A stretch of 54,158 nucleotides of DNA from an uncultured Rhodospirillales bacterium (GTDB lineage Bacteria; Pseudomonadota; Alphaproteobacteria; Acetobacterales; Acetobacteraceae). This document shows, piece by piece, positions 14,736-23,720 of this stretch; the stretch's first letter is position 1, and every line of letters begins with the position of its first letter. The notes under the pieces are model-generated. The model was not told the DNA's origin and did no database searches. It saw only the letters and a program-made list of their open reading frames with translations. Where the stretch lies: contig CAIMOR010000119.1 of NCBI GenBank assembly GCA_903843125.1, positions 1 to 54,158 on the forward strand. Reading direction: 5' to 3'. The position numbers were made by a program, and so were the translations under genes.

Positions 14736-17222
14736 TCAACGCCGTACCCGCTCGGGCGGCGGCGTGGCGGTCGAGGGGTCTTCCGGCCAGTCGTGCTTCG
14801 GGTAGCGCCCGCGCATGTCCTTGCGGGCATCCAGCCAGCCGCCCTTCCAGAAGGCCCCGAGGTCCCCGGTAATGGCGATCGGCCGCCCCGCCGGCGACAG
14901 CAGCGAGACCTGCAGCGGCACCCGGCCCTCGGCCAGTTTCGGCAGGCTGGCCAGGCCATAGAGATGCTGCGCCCGCGCCTCCAGCGTCGGCGTCTCGCGC
15001 GCATAGTCGATGCCGGCGCTGCGCCCGACCAGCAGCGGCAACCGGGTCGGCAGCGCATGATCCAGCCGCTGGCGGCGCTCCCACGGCAGGGCGCCGAGCA
15101 GGATGTCGGTCAGGTTCAGGCCACTGAGCTCGCTCAGCTTGGTGAGGCCGTGCAGGTGCGGCGCCAGCCAGTCCTGCACGCCGGCCAGCAGGGCCGGGTC
15201 CGCCAAGTCGGGCCAGGCCTCGCCCTCCACCCGCCGGAGCCAGCCGACCCGCGCCTGCAGCTGGCGTGCGCCGTCGGTCCAGGGCAGGTCGCGCAGGCCG
15301 CGTTCCGCCACCGCCGCGGCCAGCGCTGCGGCCACGGCGGCCGGGTCGGCGTGCGGAATGGTGCTCTCCTCCAGCACCAGCGGCCCGAAGCGCAGCCGGC
15401 GGCGGGACTGCACCGCCCCGGCCCGGGCGTCGAAGGCGGCGGCCTCCTCGCGCACGAAGCGCGTGGGGAAGCGGGCCTCCAGCACCGCCCGGTCCAGCGG
15501 CGCCGCCATGCGGATGCGCGCCTCGGTGCCGAGCAGTTCCAGGTCCGCCACCGCCAGCAGCGCGTGCCGGCTCAGCGGGTCCGCCACCGAGAGCCGGGCG
15601 CCCTGGCCGCTGGCCATGCGGAAGGCGCCGGCCATCACCCCGCGCCGCGCGGCGATGCGGTCCGGGAAGCCGGCCGCCAGCAGCGCGCCGGCATCGCCTT
15701 CCGGCGCGGTATTGCCATGCACGCCCAGCCGCCGCCGATGCAGGCTGGCGGCACGGCGGATACGGTGGATGGCGCTGGCATCGGCTTGTTCGCGTGCATA
15801 GCCATGCAGCAGGTCCAGCCGCAGTTGGATGTCGCTCGGCGCCTCCCGCCCGCGGATCGGGTCGCGCTCCTCCAGCAGGGCGGCGAGGTCGGCGGCCAGC
15901 GCCTTCTCGCCCTCGCCCTCGGCCGCCAGCAGCATCCGCGCCAGGCGGGGATGCGTGCCCATCCGCGCCATCCGCCGGCCCATGGCGGTGACGCGGCCCT
16001 GGTCGTCCAGCGCATCCAGCTCGGCCAGCAGGGCGCGCGCCACCTGGAAGGTCCGCAGCGGCGGTGGGTCGAGGAAGGCCAGCGCCCCCGGCTCGGTCCC
16101 CCAGGCCGCCAGGTCCAGCGCCAGGCCGGAGAGCTCCGCCTCCAGCATCTCCGGCCGGTCCTGCGCCGCCAGGCCGCGGTGCAACGCCTCGGACCACAGC
16201 CGTACCGCCACGCCGGCCGCCTGGCGCCCGGCGCGGCCGGCGCGCTGCTCGGCGGCGGCCTTGGAGATGCGCACCGTGACCAGGCGGGACAGCCCGGTGG
16301 CGGCATCCAGCTGCGGCGTGCGGCGGAAGCCGCCATCCACCACGATCCGCACCCCGGGCACGGTCAGGGAGGTTTCGGCGATGCTGGTCGCCAGCACCAC
16401 CTTTCGGCGCGTGCTTGGCCCCAGCGCCCGGTCCTGCTCGGCCGGCGGCATCTCGCCATGCAGCGGCAGCACCTCGGCCTCCACGCCATCCAGCCGTTCG
16501 GCCGTGCGCCTGATCTCGCTCCAGCCGGGCAGGAAGGCCAGCACGTCGCCGGGGTGGTCGCGCAGGGCGCCGCGAATGGCGGTGGCCATGGCGTCCGGCA
16601 GTTCGCGCAGCTCCTTCAGGTCGCGCTGGCGATACTCCAGCGCCACCGGAAAGGCCCGCCCCAGGCTCTCCACCACCGGCGCCGGCCCGGACTCGCCGGC
16701 GCCTCGGCGCATCAGCGTGGCGAAGACACCGCCATCCAGCGTCGCGGACATGGCCAGCAGCCGCAGCTCCGGCCGCAGTTCACGCTGCAGGTCCAGGCAC
16801 AGCGCCAGCGCCAGGTCGGTGTCGAGGTTGCGCTCATGGGCTTCGTCCAGGATCACGGCGGCCACGCCGTCCAGCCCCGGGTCGGACTGCAGCCGCCGCA
16901 CCAGCAGGCCCTCGGTGATCACCTCCACGCGCATGGCCGGCCCCGCCACGCGGTCCAGCCTGGTGGCCAGGCCGATGCTCTCACCCAGCGGCTCGGCGCA
17001 AAGCTCCGCCATGCGCCGCGCCGCCGCCCGGGCCGCGACGCGCCGGGGTTCCAGCACCACGATCTTCTGCCCGGCGGCCCAGGGTTCGTCGCGCAGCACC
17101 AGCGGCACCAGCGTGGTCTTGCCGGCGCCCGGCGGCGCGATCAGCACGGCGTTGCTGGCCTGCCGCAAAGCGGCGCACAGCGCCGGCAGGGCTTCGGTAA
17201 CGGGCAGGTCGGGCAGGTCCAT
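14736..17222 (-). CDS. hrpB: ATP-dependent RNA helicase HrpB
   Basis: This is an 828-residue DEAH-box helicase of the HrpB family, near the usual length of about 800-850. Helicase motifs in order: motif I A-P-P-G-A-G-K-T-T at 29-37, motif Ia E-P-R-R-V-A-A-R-A, motif II D-E-A-H near 126, motif III M-S-A-T-L-D-G, motif V A-T-S-I-A-E-T-S-L-T and motif VI Q-R-A-G-R-A-G-R. The C-terminal HrpB-specific region follows and ends with F-W-K-G-G-W-L-D-A-R-K-D-M-R-G-R-Y-P-K-H-D-W-P, a hallmark of the family. It is dispensable in many bacteria; the role in RNA metabolism is poorly defined. The start at 17222 leaves a 268-base divergent gap to the MFS gene that holds no gene of its own. Confidence 0.96.
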   Translation of the reverse strand: MDLPDLPVTEALPALCAALRQASNAVLIAPPGAGKTTLVPLVLRDEPWAAGQKIVVLEPRRVAARAAARRMAELCAEPLGESIGLATRLDRVAGPAMRVEVITEGLLVRRLQSDPGLDGVAAVILDEAHERNLDTDLALALCLDLQRELRPELRLLAMSATLDGGVFATLMRRGAGESGPAPVVESLGRAFPVALEYRQRDLKELRELPDAMATAIRGALRDHPGDVLAFLPGWSEIRRTAERLDGVEAEVLPLHGEMPPAEQDRALGPSTRRKVVLATSIAETSLTVPGVRIVVDGGFRRTPQLDAATGLSRLVTVRISKAAAEQRAGRAGRQAAGVAVRLWSEALHRGLAAQDRPEMLEAELSGLALDLAAWGTEPGALAFLDPPPLRTFQVARALLAELDALDDQGRVTAMGRRMARMGTHPRLARMLLAAEGEGEKALAADLAALLEERDPIRGREAPSDIQLRLDLLHGYAREQADASAIHRIRRAASLHRRRLGVHGNTAPEGDAGALLAAGFPDRIAARRGVMAGAFRMASGQGARLSVADPLSRHALLAVADLELLGTEARIRMAAPLDRAVLEARFPTRFVREEAAAFDARAGAVQSRRRLRFGPLVLEESTIPHADPAAVAAALAAAVAERGLRDLPWTDGARQLQARVGWLRRVEGEAWPDLADPALLAGVQDWLAPHLHGLTKLSELSGLNLTDILLGALPWERRQRLDHALPTRLPLLVGRSAGIDYARETPTLEARAQHLYGLASLPKLAEGRVPLQVSLLSPAGRPIAITGDLGAFWKGGWLDARKDMRGRYPKHDWPEDPSTATPPPERVRR

Positions 17223-17490
17223 GCGCTGCCTCTACGGCCCGCGCGGCCGCTTGTCACGGCAACGCCAAGGCGCTCCCCGGCAGCGACCGTGGACCCGGCC
17301 TGCCGGCGCCATCCGCGGCCGCGGAGGCCCCTGGCTTGACGCCGCCGCCCCCAGCCCGGACCCTGGCGACGGCCGTCGGCGGCGCCGCACCTGGGCAAAC
17401 CCGGCCCCGGCCCCACCTCGACCCTCGGCCAGCCCCGGCCCGGGGCGCCTCAGCCACCCTCGCCCCTCAGTCGGAACCGTACCGCGCAAG

Positions 17491-18666
17491 ATGGCCAGCT
17501 TCTCCCCTTCCGGCAGCCTGGTCGTCACGCTCGGGCTCGCCGCCTTCTCCACCAGCTTCGCCGGCCGGCTTACGGACCCGCTGATCGTGGTGCTGTCGGA
17601 GCATTTCCATGCCAGCCCGGACGATGTGGCGCTGCTCGGCGCTGCCTACACGCTGCCCTTCGCGCTGATCCAGCCGATCCTCGGCCCGGTTGGGGATGCC
17701 TATGGCAAGCAGCGCGTCATGCTGGTGGCGCTGGCGCTGACCACGCTGATGCTGGCTGCCTCGGCCTTCGCCACCAGCCTGCCGGCGCTGTTCTGGCTGC
17801 GGGCGCTTTCGGGCGCGGCGGCAGGGGGCGTGATGCCGCTGGCGCTGGCGGTGATGGGCGACCGCGTGCCGATGGACCAACGCCAGATCGCCATCTCCCG
17901 GCTGCTGGTACTCTCCATCAGCGGCCAGGCCGCCGGCGGCTTCGTCAGCGGGCTGCTGGAGGGGTATGCCGGCTGGCGCGGCGTGCTCGGCCTCTGCGCC
18001 ATCCTGGCCGGCGCTGCCAGCCTGGTGATGCTGCTGGCCGCCCGCCGCGCGCCGCCCGAACCCAGCACCGCCTTCAGCCCCGGCCTGGCGGTCGAGCGCT
18101 ATGTCGCGCTGTGGCGCACCCGGGCGGCGGTGGTCTGCTACGCCGCGGTCTTCGTCGAGGCGATCATGGTGTTCGGGCTGTTTCCCTACATCGCGCCGCT
18201 GCTGGCCCTGCATGGTTTGGGCGGCCCGCCCGAGGCCGGCTTCGTCGTCGGGGCCTTCGGCGCCGGCGGGCTGGTTTACGCCGCCCTCGCCCCGCTGATC
18301 CTGCGCCGGCTGGGCCAGGGCCGCATGGTGGTGCTGGGCGGCGCCCTGGTGGCGCTCAGCTTCGTGCTGTTCGCGGTTTCGCCCTGGCTGGCGCTGTTCA
18401 TCCTGTGCGGCCTGCTGCTCGGCACCGGCTTCTACATGATCCACAACAGCATCCAGACCCGTGTCACCGAGGTGGCGCCCAAGGCGCGCGGTTCCGCCAC
18501 CGCGATGCACGCCTTCAGCTTCTATGTCGGGCAATCGGTGGGGGTTGCGGTGTTCGGCGTGGCCGCGGCCGGGCTGGGGCTGGTGGCGACCCTGCTGACC
18601 TGCGCTGGCGGTGCGCTCGCGCTTGGGCTTTGGCTGGGGATCGGCGCCGGAGCGAACAGAAAGTGA
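17491..18666 (+). CDS. Major facilitator superfamily transporter
   Basis: This is a 391-residue inner-membrane transporter with about twelve hydrophobic segments in two halves. The cytoplasmic loop between helices 2 and 3 carries G-x-V-G-D-A-Y-G-K-Q-R-V, the conserved MFS motif A (G-x-x-x-D-R-x-G-R-R) in a relaxed form, and helix 5 has the Gly-rich exporter-like stretch S-I-S-G-Q-A-A-G-G-F. The pattern fits drug or metabolite efflux (DHA1-like), but no substrate can be given. The ATG at 17491 begins M-A-S-F-S-P-S-G and leaves a short cytoplasmic N-terminus. It diverges from hrpB. Downstream it faces the repeat field at 18707. Confidence 0.9.
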   Translation: MASFSPSGSLVVTLGLAAFSTSFAGRLTDPLIVVLSEHFHASPDDVALLGAAYTLPFALIQPILGPVGDAYGKQRVMLVALALTTLMLAASAFATSLPALFWLRALSGAAAGGVMPLALAVMGDRVPMDQRQIAISRLLVLSISGQAAGGFVSGLLEGYAGWRGVLGLCAILAGAASLVMLLAARRAPPEPSTAFSPGLAVERYVALWRTRAAVVCYAAVFVEAIMVFGLFPYIAPLLALHGLGGPPEAGFVVGAFGAGGLVYAALAPLILRRLGQGRMVVLGGALVALSFVLFAVSPWLALFILCGLLLGTGFYMIHNSIQTRVTEVAPKARGSATAMHAFSFYVGQSVGVAVFGVAAAGLGLVATLLTCAGGALALGLWLGIGAGANRK

Positions 18667-18706
18667 TTCTGCAAGCGCGATGAATTGCGTGATTTCAAGC
18701 GCTTCG

Positions 18707-19241
18707 CCCGAGTCGCGGGAACGAAGCGGCCACCTGCGACTCGGGCGGCTCGTCGCGGCCTTCGCCACAATCCCTGGTGGTATCGGCCTCGCGGCAACCA
18801 CAATGGCGTTCGCGGCTGGTTCCGATTCCGCGGCAAATGCCGGCCCGGCTGCGACTCGGCGGGGCTGAAAACCCAATTGCCCCAAGGGCTTGTGGTGCGC
18901 GGCGGCGCTTGGCCACAATCGCGTTCGCCAATGAATCACGCTGCGTGCCGGTGGTTTCCGCCGAGTCGCATCAAGGAATCCCTGGCGCGACTCGGCGCCC
19001 GTTCTCCTCGCCCGAGCGGCTGGCTGGCAGGCGTCGCCGAGCCGGGTTCCAGCGGCCGGTGCGGCTGCGGGGTTCAGCCGGCAGGGCGACAACGTCGCGG
19101 TTGCACCAGAGCCGCGCGCGAAACCACCAGTGCTTGCGGTATCGCGACGCCCGCACACACAAGCGTGTTCGCCAATGAGTCACCCGGCGTTCCCGGCGCC
19201 ATCGCCGAGTCGGCCCAAGGAATCCCTCCTGCGACTCGGTG
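18707..19241. repeat. Field of inverted and direct repeats in a convergent gap
   Basis: The 589 bases between the MFS stop (18666) and the SDHAF4-like stop (19256) carry three hairpins with the same arms, CCGAGTCGC and GCGACTCGG: 18707-18716 with 18736-18745 (10 bp perfect), 18959-18969 with 18987-18997 (11 bp perfect), and 19205-19212 with 19232-19239 (8 bp). A lone right arm at 18851 marks a decayed copy. The last two hairpins belong to a longer direct repeat of about 75 bases (18923-18997 and 19167-19241) that begins GTTCGCCAATGA and holds AAGGAATCCCT in the loop; the copies are 244 bases apart. Open frames across it are low-complexity and frame-shifted between copies, so I regard it as non-coding. 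Confidence 0.8.
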
Positions 19242-19255
19242 GCGTGTTCCGCGGC

Positions 19256-19465
19256 TCAGAAGTCGCTGACGCGGCCCTTGCGTTCCCAGTCGCCATACCG
19301 GGTTGGCTCCGGCCCGCTCGGTCCACCGATCTCGGGCGGCATGGGTTGCTTGACCGCCGGCGGCACCAGCGGCTGGGCGACGCTGGCATCGGGCGCCGGC
19401 GGCACGGCGGCGGCTTCGGACGGGGGCGTGGTCACGGGGGGATCGGTCTCGCTCATGCGCCGCAT
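19256..19465 (-). CDS. DUF1674 / SDHAF4-type succinate dehydrogenase assembly factor
   Basis: This small protein of 66-69 residues has a disordered, Pro/Ala-rich N-terminus and ends in the family hallmark E-I-G-G-P-x-G-P-E-P-T-R-Y-G-D-W-E-R-K-G-R-V-S-D-F. In mitochondria SDHAF4 binds the free flavinylated SdhA subunit and helps assemble complex II; the alphaproteobacterial DUF1674 proteins are its relatives, so a role in SdhA maturation is likely. Two ATGs are possible (19465 and 19456); a G-rich stretch lies closer to the first. It is last in a minus-strand run after a Pro-rich small gene and a cytochrome b561. In many alphaproteobacteria this gene lies near rsmB, which here is 3 kb away. 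Confidence 0.88.
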   Translation of the reverse strand: MRRMSETDPPVTTPPSEAAAVPPAPDASVAQPLVPPAVKQPMPPEIGGPSGPEPTRYGDWERKGRVSDF

Positions 19466-19485
19466 GTGCCCCCGGGCCAGCGCAT

Positions 19486-19683
19486 TTACCAGCCCCGCGA
19501 GTGCAGCGGATGCGGCTCAGGCGGGTCGCCGGCCGGTGGCCGGTAGGGGTCCTCGCCCGGCGGCTCGTGCGGGTTGGGTGGGTCGCGCTGCGGTATTTCC
19601 GGCAGGTCCGGCCCCGGCGGGGGCATCGGCGGTGGCGGCACGGGCCCGGGCGGGCCGGCGGGCGGCAGCGGGTCGGATGGCAT
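19486..19683 (-). CDS. Small proline-rich protein of unknown function
   Basis: This encodes a 65-residue protein, about 40% proline, with P-P-P-P-M-P-P-P-G and E-I-P-Q-R-D-P-P-N-P-H-E-P-P-G-type stretches and no membrane span or signal peptide. The ATG at 19683 follows CGGAG at 7-8 bases, and the gene sits 20 bases before the SDHAF4-like gene on the same strand, so I believe it is real even though composition alone would make it doubtful. Short Pro-rich proteins like this occur in many alphaproteobacteria. Function unknown; a disordered binding segment is the most that can be said. Confidence 0.6.
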   Translation of the reverse strand: MPSDPLPPAGPPGPVPPPPMPPPGPDLPEIPQRDPPNPHEPPGEDPYRPPAGDPPEPHPLHSRGW

Positions 19684-19755
19684 GTTGGGCTCCGCGGCGG
19701 TGTGGCGACAGAACGCCTGCCGCCGGCCGCGGATGCCTGCGGCGTGCAGCCCGGC

Positions 19756-20286
19756 TCAGCGCAGGCCTGGCAGCATCCGTCGCAGCACGCCGTCGCGCCG
19801 GATGAAGTGGTGCGCCAGCGCCACCAGCGCATGCAGCCCGGCCAGGATCAGCAGCGCATTGGCCAGGAATTCGTGCCAACCGGCCGCCGCCCGCCGCAGC
19901 GCCCGGTTGCCGGCATCGAAGGACGGCACCTGCAGCAGGCCGAACAGGTTGTCGCCGCGGACCCATTCCAGCCACAGGCCGTAGCCCAGCACCGCCGCCA
20001 GCAGCGCATAAAGCGCGACATGCCCAAGCCGCGCCGCAACGCCTTCCCAGCCGGCCGCATAGCCGAGCCGCGTGCCGCCGCGGTGCCGCCAGGCCAGGCG
20101 CGCCAGCAGCACCGCCACCAGCGCCAGCCCGCCCAGCACGTGCAGCCCCACCATGGCCCGCCGCCCCGGCGTGCCGCCGGCGGAGACCAGGTCGATCAGA
20201 TGCGCCTCGCCCCATTGCCAGCACACCAGGAAGGCGGTGGCCCAGTGCAGCCTGATGGTGGTGCGGTCGTAGCTTTCGGTGCTCAT
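19756..20286 (-). CDS. Cytochrome b561 family protein
   Basis: This is a 176-residue inner-membrane di-haem b cytochrome of the bacterial b561 (CybB) family, which moves electrons between the quinone pool or superoxide and membrane haems. Four hydrophobic segments are visible. Candidate haem-binding histidines are in R-L-H-W-A-T-A-F-L (helix 1), V-G-L-H-V-L-G-G-L (helix 2), H-E-F-L-A-N-A-L-L and L-A-G-L-H-A-L-V-A-L-A-H-H-F (helix 4); the end H-H-F-I-R-R-D-G-V-L-R-R-M-L is typical. The ATG at 20286 gives M-S-T-E-S-Y. It is first in a minus-strand run with the proline-rich protein (72 bases on) and the SDHAF4-like factor, a loose respiratory grouping. Confidence 0.92.
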   Translation of the reverse strand: MSTESYDRTTIRLHWATAFLVCWQWGEAHLIDLVSAGGTPGRRAMVGLHVLGGLALVAVLLARLAWRHRGGTRLGYAAGWEGVAARLGHVALYALLAAVLGYGLWLEWVRGDNLFGLLQVPSFDAGNRALRRAAAGWHEFLANALLILAGLHALVALAHHFIRRDGVLRRMLPGLR

Positions 20287-20391
20287 GCGGGCGGGCCGTC
20301 CAGGTTCGAGGGCGAGGTTCGCGCAACGCTACCGCACCGGGGCTGGATTTATTCCCGGCCGCGCCGCCTCAGTTGCGAATGACTTGCAGTA

Positions 20392-22080
20392 TCACCGGGC
20401 CGGCGCCGCATCAATGCGGTACAGCTGCAGGGTCAGGAAACGCCCACGCGTATAGTTCAGGCCGGTCACCATGCCGATCTCGCTCGGCGCCATGCCAAGC
20501 CTGGTCGCCTCGCGCTGGAACGCCGCCTCGGCGCGATCCCCCACCGCCACCACGCGCCCAGGCCCAGCGGCCAGGAACTGCGCGGCGTCCTCGCCGGTGC
20601 GCAGCAGGTGCGTCGCGGTGCCGATGGCGAAGACCATCGACGGCTCGGAATAGCTGGTAACGCCGAACTGCTGGGGGTCCAGCCCCGGCGCCGCCCGGTG
20701 CAGCGTGGCGGCCAGCCGCTCGGAAACCCAGATGGCGCGGACGCCGGGCAGGACGCCTTCCATGACCCCCAGGTATATCGGCACCGCCAGCACGCAGGCG
20801 GCCAGTACCGCCCCGGCCCAGGCGCCCCGCGCCCGCAGCCGCAGCACCACCCAGACCAGCACCGCGGCGCCGAGCAGCGCCACCGGCCCGCCCCAGAGCA
20901 GGCTGACCACCAGGCGCCAGGGCAGCACCAGCGCCAGCAGGGCAAGCCCGCCGGCCACCCCCACCACCGCCGCCAGCCCGGCCCAGCGCAGCCAGGCCGG
21001 CGGCATCCGCCGCAGCGGGTCCATGGCCCAGCTGGCGCCCAGCAGCATCAGCGCCGGGAACATCGGCAGCACGTAGTGCGGCAGCTTGGTCTGCACCGCC
21101 TCGAACAGCAGCCAGGCCGGGACGATCCAGGCCAGCAGGAAGCGCGTCGGCGGGTTCAGCCGGTCGCGCCAGGCGCTCGGCAGCGCCGCCAGCACCACCC
21201 AGGCGCTGGGGAAGGCGGCGATGACGAAGCTCAGCACATAGAAGCCGGGCGGCCCCCAGTGCTTCTCCTCGCCGGCGCCAACCTTGCCCAGCATGTCTCC
21301 GCCGACCGCCTGGGAGAAGAACCGCCCTTCCGTGGCGATGCCGATGGCGACCAGCCAGGGCAGCGCCACCGCCAGCATCAGCGGCACGCCCCAGGCCGGG
21401 CGCAGCGGCTTCCACCACGGCGCCTGCTTGTCCGCGATGGCCAGGGTCACGCCGGCCAGCACCGCCACCAGCGGCCCGATCGGCCCCTTCAACAGGATGG
21501 AAATGCCGAGGATGAGCCAGAACGCCGCGGCGTCCTTGGCCGAAAAGGCGGAAGGCCGGAGGTAGCAACTGCCGAACAGGCCCATGGCCGCGGCGACGCT
21601 GGCCAGCAGGGCGGCATCGGTCTTGGCGATATGCGCCTCTACCGTCAGCAGCAGGGTGGAGGCCAGCATCGCCGCACCCAGCCAGGCGGCCCGCCGCCCG
21701 ACCAGGGCGCGGCCCCAGTGGAAGGTGGCCAGGACCGCCAGCAGCGCGCCGAGCAGCGACGGCAGCCGATACGGCCAGATGTCGCCGCGCCAGCCGAGGT
21801 GCAGCACCTCCGCGGCGCGCACCGTGGTCACCTGCAGCCAGTGGATGCCGACCGGCTTCTTGTTGCGCTCCTCGTCCTGGTAGCGGATGCGGACATGGTC
21901 ACCGCTGTCCAGCATCTGCCGCGTCGCCTGGGCGAAGCGCGCCTCGTCGCGGTCGCTGGGCGGAATGCTGAAGAAGCCGGGCAGCCACAGCGCCAGGCAA
22001 AGCAGCACCAGCGCCAGGCGCGGCCGGCGCTCCACGGCGGGCATCACGCGGTCGGAGGCGGCAAGGATGGGGCTCGGCAT
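20392..22080 (-). CDS. ArnT-like polytopic glycosyltransferase (GT-C, PMT family)
   Basis: This 562-residue integral membrane transferase uses polyprenyl-phosphate sugars. The first periplasmic loop has P-P-S-D-R-D-E-A-R-F-A-Q-A-T-R-Q-M-L, the catalytic acidic region of the ArnT/PMT fold, followed by about eleven to twelve hydrophobic spans. T-K-L-P-H-Y-V-L-P-M-F-P-A is the conserved loop near helix 8, and a soluble C-terminal domain lies at 430-562. In enterobacteria ArnT adds aminoarabinose to lipid A and gives polymyxin resistance. No arn pathway genes are in the window, so the donor may be another sugar. The frame opens with M-P-S-P-I at 22080. The 259-base divergent gap to rsmB shows no gene. 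Confidence 0.88.
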   Translation of the reverse strand: MPSPILAASDRVMPAVERRPRLALVLLCLALWLPGFFSIPPSDRDEARFAQATRQMLDSGDHVRIRYQDEERNKKPVGIHWLQVTTVRAAEVLHLGWRGDIWPYRLPSLLGALLAVLATFHWGRALVGRRAAWLGAAMLASTLLLTVEAHIAKTDAALLASVAAAMGLFGSCYLRPSAFSAKDAAAFWLILGISILLKGPIGPLVAVLAGVTLAIADKQAPWWKPLRPAWGVPLMLAVALPWLVAIGIATEGRFFSQAVGGDMLGKVGAGEEKHWGPPGFYVLSFVIAAFPSAWVVLAALPSAWRDRLNPPTRFLLAWIVPAWLLFEAVQTKLPHYVLPMFPALMLLGASWAMDPLRRMPPAWLRWAGLAAVVGVAGGLALLALVLPWRLVVSLLWGGPVALLGAAVLVWVVLRLRARGAWAGAVLAACVLAVPIYLGVMEGVLPGVRAIWVSERLAATLHRAAPGLDPQQFGVTSYSEPSMVFAIGTATHLLRTGEDAAQFLAAGPGRVVAVGDRAEAAFQREATRLGMAPSEIGMVTGLNYTRGRFLTLQLYRIDAAPAR

Positions 22081-22339
22081 GGCCGGCCACTAGAACAGAT
22101 CGCCCGGGCGCGGAAGGGCAGCGGCAGCGCCGGGCCGGTGCCGCGGTGCGATTAGCCGCGGGCGCGGCATTTCGGCCCGGCCGCGATGGGCCACGCCAAG
22201 CCCGGCCCGGCATGGGCGGCGCACCGCACCCGGCCGCGCGGCCTGCCTGCGCAGTCCAGGCGTCCTGCCCTGCGTCATACCTCCTTGGCACCATATCCCC
22301 TGGCACCCGAACCGCGCCCGGCCCATAACCCGCCGCCTG

Positions 22340-23608
22340 ATGGTCCGCTCCCGCCCCACCCAAGCCGCTCCCCAGCCCACGCGCAGCGCCGCCTACGCCC
22401 TGCTCAACGCCGTGCTGATGAAGCACCGCGCGCTGGAGGAGGCGCTGGACAGCCTGCCCAAGGGCATCGAGCCGCGCGACAAGGCCGCCGCGCACCGGAT
22501 TGCCGCCGCCGCGCTGCGCCGCTACGGCAGCCTGGACGCGGTGCTGGAACCCTGGCTGCGCCGCAACCCGCCGGACGAGGTGCGCAACGCCCTGCGGCTC
22601 GGCGCCGCGGAGATCCTGCTGCTGGGCACGCCGGCGCATGCCGCGGTGAACGGCACCGTGGGCCTGGTGCCGAAGCCCTTTGCCGGCCTGGTCAACGCCG
22701 TGCTGCGGCGCGTCGCCGAGGCTGGCGAGGCGGCGCTGGAGGGGCTGGACGCCGAGCGGCTCGACACGCCGGGCTGGCTCTACAGCGCCTGGCAGCAGGC
22801 CTATGGCACCGGCGTGCGCAGCATCGCCGCGGCGCATTGGGTGGAGGCCCCGCTGGACCTGACGCTGGCCCCGGGCGCCACGGCACCGGAGGGCGGCACC
22901 GCGTTGCCGAATGGCAGCTGGCGCTACCCCGCCGGCACCCGCGTGACCGACCTTGCCGGCTTCGCCGAGGGCGCCTTCTGGGTGCAGGACGCCGCCGCCA
23001 GCCTGCCCGCCCGGCTGCTGGGGGTGCAGCCCGGCGAGCTGGTGGCCGACCTCTGCGCCGCGCCGGGCGGCAAGACCGCGCAACTGGCTGCGGCCGGCGC
23101 CACCGTGGTGGCGGTGGAACGCGAGGCGCGGCGGCTCGACCGGCTGCGGGAAAACCTGGCCCGGCTGCGCCTGACCGCGCAGGTGGTGGAAGCCGATGCC
23201 GCCGAATGGGACGGTGCCGGCCAGCGCTTCGACGCCATCCTGCTCGACGCCCCCTGCACCGCCACCGGCACCATCCGCCGCCACCCGGACGTGCCGCACC
23301 TCAAGCGGTTCAAGGACATTGCCACCCTGGCCGCGGCCCAGCGCCGCCTGCTGCTCAATGCGACGCGGCTGCTGAAGCCCGGCGGCCGGCTGGTCTTCGC
23401 CACCTGTTCGCTGCAGCCGGAGGAAGGCGAGGCCCACCTGGCCAGCGCCGGCGAGTTCGGCCTGGCGCACCACCCGATATTGCCGACCGAACTGCCGGGC
23501 CTGGCGCATGCGCTGAACCGAGAACGCTCGCTGCGCACCCGGCCGGACTATTGGCCCGAGCAGGGCGGCATGGATGGCTTCTTCGCCGCGCGCTTCGTGA
23601 AGAACTGA
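22340..23608 (+). CDS. rsmB: RsmB-type rRNA (cytosine-C5) methyltransferase
   Basis: This is a 422-residue enzyme that puts a methyl group on a cytosine of 16S rRNA (C967 in E. coli) using SAM. An N-terminal NusB-like RNA-binding helical domain (15-130) is followed by the methyltransferase core. Motif I is V-A-D-L-C-A-A-P-G-G-K-T near 235-246. D-A-P-C-T-A-T-G puts the releasing Cys near 306 and A-T-C-S-L-Q-P-E-E-G-E puts the catalytic Cys near 356. The end, Q-G-G-M-D-G-F-F-A-A-R-F-V, is typical. The ATG at 22340 has no clear ribosome site. Its orthologs commonly lie between a DUF1674 gene and a heparinase/purH pair in alphaproteobacteria; the partners here are a few kb away. Confidence 0.94.
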   Translation: MVRSRPTQAAPQPTRSAAYALLNAVLMKHRALEEALDSLPKGIEPRDKAAAHRIAAAALRRYGSLDAVLEPWLRRNPPDEVRNALRLGAAEILLLGTPAHAAVNGTVGLVPKPFAGLVNAVLRRVAEAGEAALEGLDAERLDTPGWLYSAWQQAYGTGVRSIAAAHWVEAPLDLTLAPGATAPEGGTALPNGSWRYPAGTRVTDLAGFAEGAFWVQDAAASLPARLLGVQPGELVADLCAAPGGKTAQLAAAGATVVAVEREARRLDRLRENLARLRLTAQVVEADAAEWDGAGQRFDAILLDAPCTATGTIRRHPDVPHLKRFKDIATLAAAQRRLLLNATRLLKPGGRLVFATCSLQPEEGEAHLASAGEFGLAHHPILPTELPGLAHALNRERSLRTRPDYWPEQGGMDGFFAARFVKN

Positions 23609-23720
23609 TCCCAACGGTCAACGCCGCCGGCCGCTGGCATCGGCGTACCCGGCCCGCTGTCGCCGGGCCGCAGCCTGCGGCTTGCCCGGCTTGCCGCACC
23701 GGCGGCGGGCGCCGCCCGGC

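Noticed and set aside
14439-17339. A 966-codon plus-strand frame opposite the protease and hrpB
   Set aside because: Gln/His/Arg-rich translation without motifs, antisense to two genes with complete catalytic signatures.
18685-19269. Open frames of 130-190 codons across the repeat field
   Set aside because: The repeated peptide F-A-N-E-S ... G-I-P appears in different frames in the two copies, so it reflects DNA repeats, not a conserved protein.
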